DNA of 64,000 bases from Marthasterias glacialis (Eukaryota > Echinodermata > Asteroidea > Forcipulatida > Asteriidae). Where the stretch lies: positions 23,495,219-23,559,218 of the forward strand of contig OU452219.1 in the NCBI GenBank assembly GCA_911728455.2, in the 5' to 3' direction. Both the position numbers and the translations under genes were made by a program. The notes under the pieces were generated by a model. It was not told the DNA's origin. It saw only the letters and a program-made list of their open reading frames with translations, and made no database searches. Below, piece by piece: positions 46,025 through 64,000 of the stretch (within the stretch, counting starts at the first letter, position 1; the number at the start of each line of letters is the position of its first letter).

Positions 46025-46155
46025 AGGTGTGGATTTCACAAGGCGCTAGGAATAGTCTTATCTCGAGTTAGGACGAGTAACTAGTCCTAACTTATAGGAC
46101 TAGTTATACGTTAGGACTAGTCCTAAATTAGGACTAGTTTTGTGAAATCTACCCC
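46025..46155. mobile_element. Foldback element, same family, opposite orientation
   Basis: Ends ggtgtggatttcacaagg and gtgaaatctacccc. The core gcgctaggaatagtcttatc is the reverse complement of the core at 30027-30156. Intergenic. Confidence 0.82.
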
Positions 46156-49100
46156 AGTTCTTTGAAATCCAGCCTTGAATACATTCAGTTTAGAGGCAAA
46201 GTACACAACTGGTGTTTAAAGAAGAAATTAATAATAAAATAAAAACATTGATCAGTTTCAATCTGAAAAGCCTACTAATAAAAAAGTTTATACCAGTACC
46301 AATCCTCCAGAAAAATGTTTCCATTTATAATACTGCCAAATATGGTGGGAGAAGCAGTTGAAGACCCTCCGAATCACATTTTGATTGCCGCAATCGATAA
46401 AAGCCTGATATGAAAATGCACAAAATTTCCTGACAAAATGTGAACTGTTTTCGTTGTTTTCACTCAAACACAACCACTGAATTTGCTGAAATTGTGACAG
46501 GTTGGTTGTATGCCGTCTATAAAAAAAAAATGCACGAATGAATGGATCTGTACGTTAAATAGCGCCCCTCCCCCTTGCACCACCAAATGAAAATATCTGG
46601 TTGAAGAGGCTGGTTTAACCACAAGAAGTTGGAAACACAGATGGCAAAATCAAAGGTGGGAGAAGGGAGAAAATAATTAATTAATGAACGGGGGACATGC
46701 GTGGAAAAAGGAGAAGGCAAAGACAAAAAGTTCTAAATCATTTCCTTCTTGGATGTTCAGACCATGGGGTTTAATGGGGTTGAATGGTCTAGAGGCGCCT
46801 TATCCACAATGGAGTATTACACAATGAATCGCATTAATTTTCCAGAGACTGACAACAGACAAGGAAATTGCACTGTCCCAAAATCCCACCCAGATCCTTG
46901 TTGTCTGACCATAGAGCAAGGCTGTGGCACTGCGGGCCCCAACAACAATTGTCTTTAACTGGAATAGGCATAACAATAATTTCAAAACAAGTTGGTGTCA
47001 AGTTTATAGCATATAGTTGGGGATATGGGAGGGTTTCTGTCCAAAGCATTAAAATTATATAGTTTGAGAGCTTCTGTGCCTCAAATTCACTTTAATTAAA
47101 GAATCAAAAAGGGTTTATACAGTGTTAAATGTTTTGCTTCTAGAGTTTACACACATACTGCTGCCACTCATTTACTTGACACTCATTGCTGCAGCAATAC
47201 CTCAAGGTACTAATACCATAACATATGTGTGAAACATCCAACTGTAAAGTTAAATCTGCAAAAGGCACTTCCACATAAATATATTGTTATCTGTGTAGGA
47301 CAATATTGTTCATATCTCTTACTCAGCCTCGTTACACCTAGTTCATTAACGTTAACAAGCTTGAAACTCACAATTTATAAATGCCACGTTGAACAAATGG
47401 GAGAAAAGTTTATTTGTACTGATACTCTGGAAAGCTTACAGCTACTTTGCTTTTACCTTCACACAACATCCATTCATTTTAAGCCACTATAGAAAAAAAT
47501 ATTAGTCACTTTAATAACAAATCTGATTAACAATGCACCTGGATACTAGTCTGGCCAACATGAGGTCCACATAAGAATGGAAGAATACATGCAAAACAGC
47601 ATAAAAGGTTAAGGCCATAGTCATACAATAGGAAATTAAACAACCATAAAGACCACATGCTCATTTCCATGTATTGTTTTTCCTATACACCTCCATCATT
47701 GTGATTTTTTTTTATGTTGCTCAACATGGCCTTGACTGGTAACCATTAAGCTGTAAACATTATCAGTTGCAATACGAGTTTATCTGATGCAATACAAAAT
47801 CTCTGACTCAATATTTCAAGCAACCTTTAGGGTTTCCCTGCCTTCCAAATAAATAAAATGACACATCAGGGAGGAAGGAAGGCTCTTCCTTTACTACTAC
47901 ACAAACCCACTACAACTCGGTTGATTTCACTACGCAATAACCGTCATGATTCATTTTACAATTATCCAACCGATGCTCAGATAAGCAAATGCAGAGCTAG
48001 AATACTTGATGAATGACGACTTGTCAGTGTATTTACAGTATACATGTATAATAATCACGTTTTAGTCTGAAATAGGCTGATAACATGTTATCTTTGTTTC
48101 GTGGTCTGGAATTGGGGTCCAGCTGATTAGTGAGATGTTGAGTTGGTTCCCACTGATCTGGACCAAGCATAAACTGCTTTGGCAGGACTGCGCTTAGCAT
48201 CTTTGTGCTATTTGAACAACTGGAGATGAGTCACTATTAAAAGCCCACACGCATTTCTGCGTATGAACAAATATCATGCGAAGACAATTGCTTTGCTCGA
48301 CTCGTCATGTGAATGCACTTTGTATCAATGTTTATGTGATGAAGATAGTTAGCCTCTGCCCAGTATTACAAAGGGCAATGTGCCATTGTAAAAGAATGAA
48401 TAACTTGCATATGTTTACCAATCACGGATCGGCATTCAATTGAGAATCGGCAACACAATGCATGTGGCGTCATCACCTACGTCTACATCTGCTTGGCACC
48501 ATTTTTAGAGTCAAATAACTTGCCAAATGGTTGCGTGAAATGCATGATGTAGAAGACATATGCAGATGGGTTTGATTGTTCAGCTGGGGCTATCAATTCT
48601 TGTATGATCACAAAGAGACTGTCTTCAATGATATCTTAAAGACAAGAAAGTGATAGACAATCACTGAATATCTCTAATGCATGCTAGAATTATCCATATT
48701 TATTGTATTATCAATATGATTAAAATTATTTTTTTTACAGTCACATCTTCGATGATTCAGTTAGCAAAATTGTTCAAAACACATGTTGGTTTCAGAAATA
48801 AATACAGGGTAAATGAAATATGGTGAATCTGAAAATTTAACACTTATTAACTTGGCCTTTATTATATGCATAGAATGCAATTACATCTTCGTTATAATTT
48901 ATGCTGCCTGGCAGATTCGTTCACAATATTGAAATTTGTCCGACTACTGAAGACATCATCAAAGATAGGTGTGACTTGGCCTTTAATTTATTTATGCGTT
49001 CATTTGCTGAATTATTTACAGGTTTGCCGAGGCTTGGTGAAGCTGAAAACATTATCAAATGCAAGCAACCTAGTTGGATAAGCTGTGACATTTCCACAAG

Positions 49101-52100
49101 TATTGCCCCTAAGTTGCAGGACTAACGTACCCTTGAAATTCTACCATAAGGCATTCATTATTTATTAAGGCAAACCTTGCAAATCATTTTTTTGTTTCAA
49201 TCACTTAAAATGCAAAACTCTTGCAATATATAAAACATCACATTCAAGTACCTGACTGTAAATAAGGAGCTTAAAAACTGAGGATTTGTGTACATAAGGT
49301 CCCCAGGTACCATATCATCCATCAAAAATTTCTGAGGACAAAATGACAAAATGTAATCCTTTATACTATAGGCCACTAATCACCCAAAACCCAGACATTC
49401 TTATCTTGTAACAATCTTTCTAGTACTATTGTCAGGAAAAATACACTTCGCAATGTTGCTTTGTTAGTAAAATGGTGTTGACATAGAAAACAGTTAATTC
49501 TCGACATGACGTGTAGAACATTTTCCTTCAAAGGCATCAATTTCAGGAAAATTACTCTGAATATCAAGGCAAATATGAGGAACATAAAAGGCATTATACA
49601 GCTTTATTTGGGGGAAGGAGAAACTTCTTGGTTATCCCCCACACTAAAATGCAACAGAAAAAAGTGTGACCTTTTGTGTGTAAATTGAACAACATTTGAC
49701 AGTGTGAATATTGCCACCATTCCCCTAGGTTAGTTCCTGGGGCCTACTTATAAAAGACTAGTAAATCCAATACAGGTTCAGGTCCCATGATAACTCTATG
49801 AATTGGGTACAAGTACCAACAGACACAGTTTTCTCACATTAAAACCTTTAATGCTGCAGACAGTGCCCAAGGAAAACTACATCAAGTACTAACATGACTA
49901 AGCAATGCTTATGTGATTCTTGCCCTTCATGTATTTAACAGTCTGCTATCTTGACCTTTTACTGCTGTCAGGTGATTGCCCTGGACATGTACACAAAACT
50001 ATCAAGGGTCAAATGGTCCAAGGTCCCACTGGGAGTAGTTGTTTTTTTGCAACAAATACATGTAGATCTGAATTATGATCTAAACAGGTTGTTAAGTGTA
50101 CGCATGAATTCCCCTGACTTTACAAATATTTTTAACCCCCTTACTTCATTGACATATAAATTGTACATCAAAAATATGGCTGCCTTAGGACCTCCTATTT
50201 AGTACATGCACTATTCGTTTTCATTTGCCAGTTTTAAAGATAATGACTTAACCATTACAAAGTTTAAGCTCAACTCTGCAGCACTGCATCAGTATCTGGC
50301 AGTCTGTTTATGTTCGTGCAGTAATGTATACCGATCATGAGCCAGCTGTTCACATGGTGATGTACAGTCATTGTACTTGTCTGTAACATGGACAGCTGTA
50401 GACAATTCCATATGGGAGTTTCTACAGACTCAATTCATGTTCATAAATAGACTTTGTTAGCAAGTTCAGATTCAAGAAACACATAAAATGTATTTTTTGA
50501 AAGTATGGCAGTTGATACTCTTGTTCTACAAACAAACAATAACTTCTGGCAGTGCCAATTTTATTATTTATTTTTTCACTTATATGAGCACTAACTGTGT
50601 AGTAACCGTTCATAATCAACAGAAATTCATTTTATGATTTGTTGCCATTTATTTGTTCACAAAAGACATTAGATTACAATTATCCATTCTAAATTATTAA
50701 GCAAAGTAGTACAAAAATAATGCTATATACACATACTTTAGTTTATAAGATTAAATTATGTATGGACTAGACTGTCCAGATGCGATTCTAACCTTTTCTC
50801 GCATCTGTCTCCTAAATTGCCCCCACACCTTACTAGTTATTATTACACAACCTACTGCCTAGGACATCTCAATTCTAGAACAGCAACGTTCAAATTGATA
50901 TGTGGATTGAATTTCATTTTGTGGTTACGCACAATTATTTGATGCACTACCCCTCCCCGTCTGAGGGGAAAAATGCATGAAAGTGCACGTATTAACCTCA
51001 GTGTGAGAATCGTACATGCTTTGGGTTGCTAATCAGTCAAGTTTTATTCTTTGAAAAAAAACACGATTCCATAAAGAATAAAAAACGATTCCATAAAGAA
51101 TGCAATTAAATTTAGCTTCGACTGAAAGAATAAATGCAATTTCACTGCCGTTAAATATACATGTAAGCCATGATACCAATTTGGGTGCATTTAGCATTTC
51201 CATGAGTCTGTGATTGAAAGAGATTTTGTCATTAAAAGAAAGAAATTGGCAAAACTCAAGCATTTTTTATTCACAGGCAACACTCTTTGATGGCAAAGCT
51301 TGGTTGCATTATGGAGGCTTGGTCCCTTTAAACAGAGATGAACAGTTTAAACTTCAATGGAGTGTTATAAATACCAGTGTTCAAAACACTTCAACCCGTG
51401 CAAATCATTCTCGGGGAAGGGGTTGGTGTTATGAGACCAGACGCAATTGTTTTTCGGTATGAGCTTCATCCTAATTAGTGGAATGGCTCAGTAACGAGTG
51501 GAATGGTTCAGTGAGTAATGAGTCATGCCAATACAAACAATATATCGGGTTGAGTTAACAATATCATCCATACAGAACAAGTTATTTGCTGAATACAAAA
51601 TGACCATACCAGAACCGACCATTCCAAAAAAAAAATGATAAAAAATAATAACACAAATAATAAAATATCCAGTGTGGAAAATAATTTGAATAGGATGCAA
51701 AATAAATTGCCTACTGATGTGTTTCTTACAGCATTTTTATTATTGTTATTACTGTGTGCGACATCCCACTAGTTGTCTTGCATGAATACTGTACTGTGTA
51801 GGGATTCACTGATTGCTTTTTAGTTGTGATCAAATGTCAAATTAAACGAAAGTGGAGACATTGATCATAATTTTTATATGAATCACATGGATATGAATCC
51901 ATTTGGATTGCAATGGTCAGTATCCAATACTCCTCTGCATTTCATTAATATTGGCTATTAGTTTATAATGGCTATCAATCTGCAATAACAAACACGTGCT
52001 CGCTTTCCAACGAGTTACTGACGCAAATATTTCAGTATGAAGTAACATGAAACACGACATCTCTGGACACACATAAATGTATCAAGAGAGATAAATTTCA

Positions 52101-52226
52101 TTCATTTAGGAGATTACATGAGACAGTCTGTGGCTTTGGGCAGAAATACAACATGATAAATAGCTTCCTATCACGCCACTCAACACTCTTTGCAATGCAT
52201 CATTCCAAAGAAAACAAACACATAAA

Positions 52227-52232
52227 TTTAAT
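52227..52232 (-). terminator. Possible LC3C-like poly(A) signal
   Basis: ATTAAA on the - strand about 210 bp beyond the stop. An AATAAA at 51741-51736 is a more distal alternative. The region is AT-rich, so chance hexamers are likely. Confidence 0.3.
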
Positions 52233-52440
52233 AAAGTTAAATACATTTTGAAGAAAGATGAACTCTCAGAGCAAATTGTCTACTTAACCCCCACACGCCT
52301 TCCTTCCAAATTCATTTTTCATCATTATTATATATACACGTTACTTTTTTTGTATGATATTCTGCAAAAAAAAAATATACATCTTTGTGAAGTTGCTCGA
52401 TCCTCCTACTCTCCTGGTGTGCTATAATCTTGAAGTGTTA

Positions 52441-62404
<9,964 letters not shown>

Positions 62405-64000
62405 TGTGATAATTCTCCTCTAGCACCACGAAATTAGCTAATAACACCTATCGAAACCGTTACTGGGGTTTACTGTGAGACCTGGAAACCAACAGCGTAC
62501 ACAGCATTAATTTAGTTAAATCCTTTTCCTTTGCTTACTCTACCAGGCTGTCAGGAACACACTACCAGTACCATATTTTTTTGTTTCGGTTCACTGGAGA
62601 CAGTCAATGTGTCCGTGTTTGAACGTGTACAATATGAAGTAATAAAAACATACGTGCGTAGCGTGTACGGTCATCCGTCCGTTCGCCACCGTTCGCTTTA
62701 CACTACTATTATTATTAAAACATGGCGATCAATGTTGACGTCACCTTACTTTCTTTGCCTCTGATTGGTCGGTTGTCTGATTGAGGTCGCTATAACAGGT
62801 GTATTGATCATTACCCCAAGGCTAACGAACGTCATCATCTGTGTCCTTCAACATATTCTTTTAACAAGCAATGCCTACATCAAATCATTGTGTACTGCTG
62901 CTGCTCTTCATATAAATCATTGTTTTTGTAATTCGAAAATGAATTGAAACTGCGTCTTTTTTGTATGAGAAGTAATTATTGACCCTTTTGGCCCTCATGA
63001 TGGTTGCTGCTATGGTATATCAAAGCCCCCCCCCCAAAGGCCCTTCTACTTCTCTGTAGCATTGGTCATTCAAAGATGTTTTAGTTGAACTTTAATTCTC
63101 TCGTGAGTTGTTTGTGATTAAAATAGGTAAACATCTTCAAGGATTTTCAAGTGCCTTCGGGGCAGACACAAGGGAGATTGTGACAATGACAATAGCCGCC
63201 ATGCATTGATAACATTTTTTTCAAGAATGAAATTCAATTGAGCTCAGTGGCATAACAGTGGAAGGGGGAGCAGCCTCCGCTCGGAAACCTTCCCCCCAAA
63301 CTAAATCAATCAATCAACAAATAAATAAAAAATAAAAATAAAAGACATCAGAATTATTATCTGGGCTTATTGTTAGTTTGGAAGAAAACAAATGTGCATT
63401 TTTTTACACAAAGGCTTAACATGGTAATAAGTTTGAAAGTTTATCCATCATGAGAATTGAATCTTGATCTGTTGAAAATGCTGTTTTTTGTTGTTTTTAG
63501 ATTGCATTATATCTTCTTATTTAAACAGCATGGGGAGGCAGTTCATACGAACACAGATATTGTGTCCAACCTATCTCTTGCATCACATGTTTTCTCAAGA
63601 ATTTTAGAACTTTTGAATATTCGAAGGTTGTTTATGTTTCTTGAAAACTGATCAGTTTGTTATATGTCTTAAATGCTTCAATGAACTACTTTGACTTATG
63701 GAAAAATCATACAAGATATGTAACTTGAGTCTGAACATTTTGCAGTCTGTATTTTGAAGTATTGAATCCCTGACTTCTTTTAAAAACTTAGTTAATTCAG
63801 GAACCCACCCACCCACCCCCCCCCCCAAAAAAAAAAATGTATAATAATAATAGTTATAATGCAAATGTGATAATGATACCATTAAAAAAAACTACATAAA
63901 AGACGATTGAATGTGAATCCATGAACTCACTAATCAACAACTAAAAAAAAATCCATATCTCACACTAGTTTCAATTTATAACAAGTGTACATATATTTTG
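62405..64000. other. Upstream flank of the LC3C-like gene
   Basis: Presumed promoter and 5' UTR just beyond 62404. No clear TATA box or CpG cluster could be assigned. A cgtacggtcatccgtccgtt-type CpG-containing patch lies near 62650-62700. Further out are C runs (63027, 63818) and A/T-rich simple sequence (63300-63345). Confidence 0.4.

Larger units (their letters stand above)
42711..52440. other. Tail-to-tail intergenic region
   Basis: Between the convergent TALPID3 and LC3C-like genes. Contains presumed 3' UTRs, the SINE relic at 43230, repeat at 43421, MITE at 44992 and foldback at 46025. From about 46200 to 52200 I see only AT-rich sequence with short open frames (e.g. 48901-49125) and no recognisable gene. 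Confidence 0.55.

Noticed and set aside
48901..49125. 74-codon frame with a protein-like look
   Set aside because: No similarity recognised, no neighbouring exon, and an overlapping frame of equal length; likely chance.

Overview
This is animal nuclear DNA: AT-rich, with spliced genes, GT-AG introns, scattered short inverted-repeat transposons and tRNA-derived SINEs, and no bacterial features. Protein similarity is metazoan and about equally far from vertebrates throughout. The dispersed repeats look like ones I associate with echinoderm genomes, so my best guess is an echinoderm, perhaps a sea star. The species is inferred, not proved. All protein comparisons are from memory of human sequences; no search was run.

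Two genes can be supported. The first, on the + strand, is the C-terminal part of TALPID3 (KIAA0586), a centriole and ciliary basal-body protein needed for ciliogenesis and Hedgehog signalling. Twenty exons from 23254 to 42710 join in a single open frame of 1271 residues ending at a TGA stop. An additional, less certain upstream exon lies near 5336-5479. The N-terminal exons are not recognised and probably lie to the left of the window.

The second gene, on the - strand, is complete: a four-exon LC3C-type Atg8-family gene (MAP1LC3C-like), coding exons between 62404 and 52441, product 124 residues. It resembles human LC3C more than LC3A or LC3B. It stops directly after the conserved C-terminal glycine, so the product should need no ATG4 priming cleavage.

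Layout: 1-23253 is probable TALPID3 intron and flank with one candidate exon, SINEs and long unique blocks. 23254-42710 holds the TALPID3 exons, with transposon-derived sequence in most larger introns. 42711-52440 is a tail-to-tail intergenic region. 52441-62404 is the LC3C-like gene, whose introns carry several foldback elements, including a perfect 124-bp palindrome in intron 1. 62405-64000 is its upstream flank. TALPID3 acts at the centriole and LC3C in autophagy; nothing in the sequence links their regulation.

The most notable signals are the pre-exposed glycine of the LC3C-like protein, the long perfect palindrome with 8-bp flanking repeats, a pair of equal-length 396-bp TTAA-ended elements bracketing the TALPID3 3' end, a TTAA element ending 17 bp beyond an LC3C exon, and a repeated SEGE motif in the TALPID3 tail. 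I see no clearly new multi-gene system.
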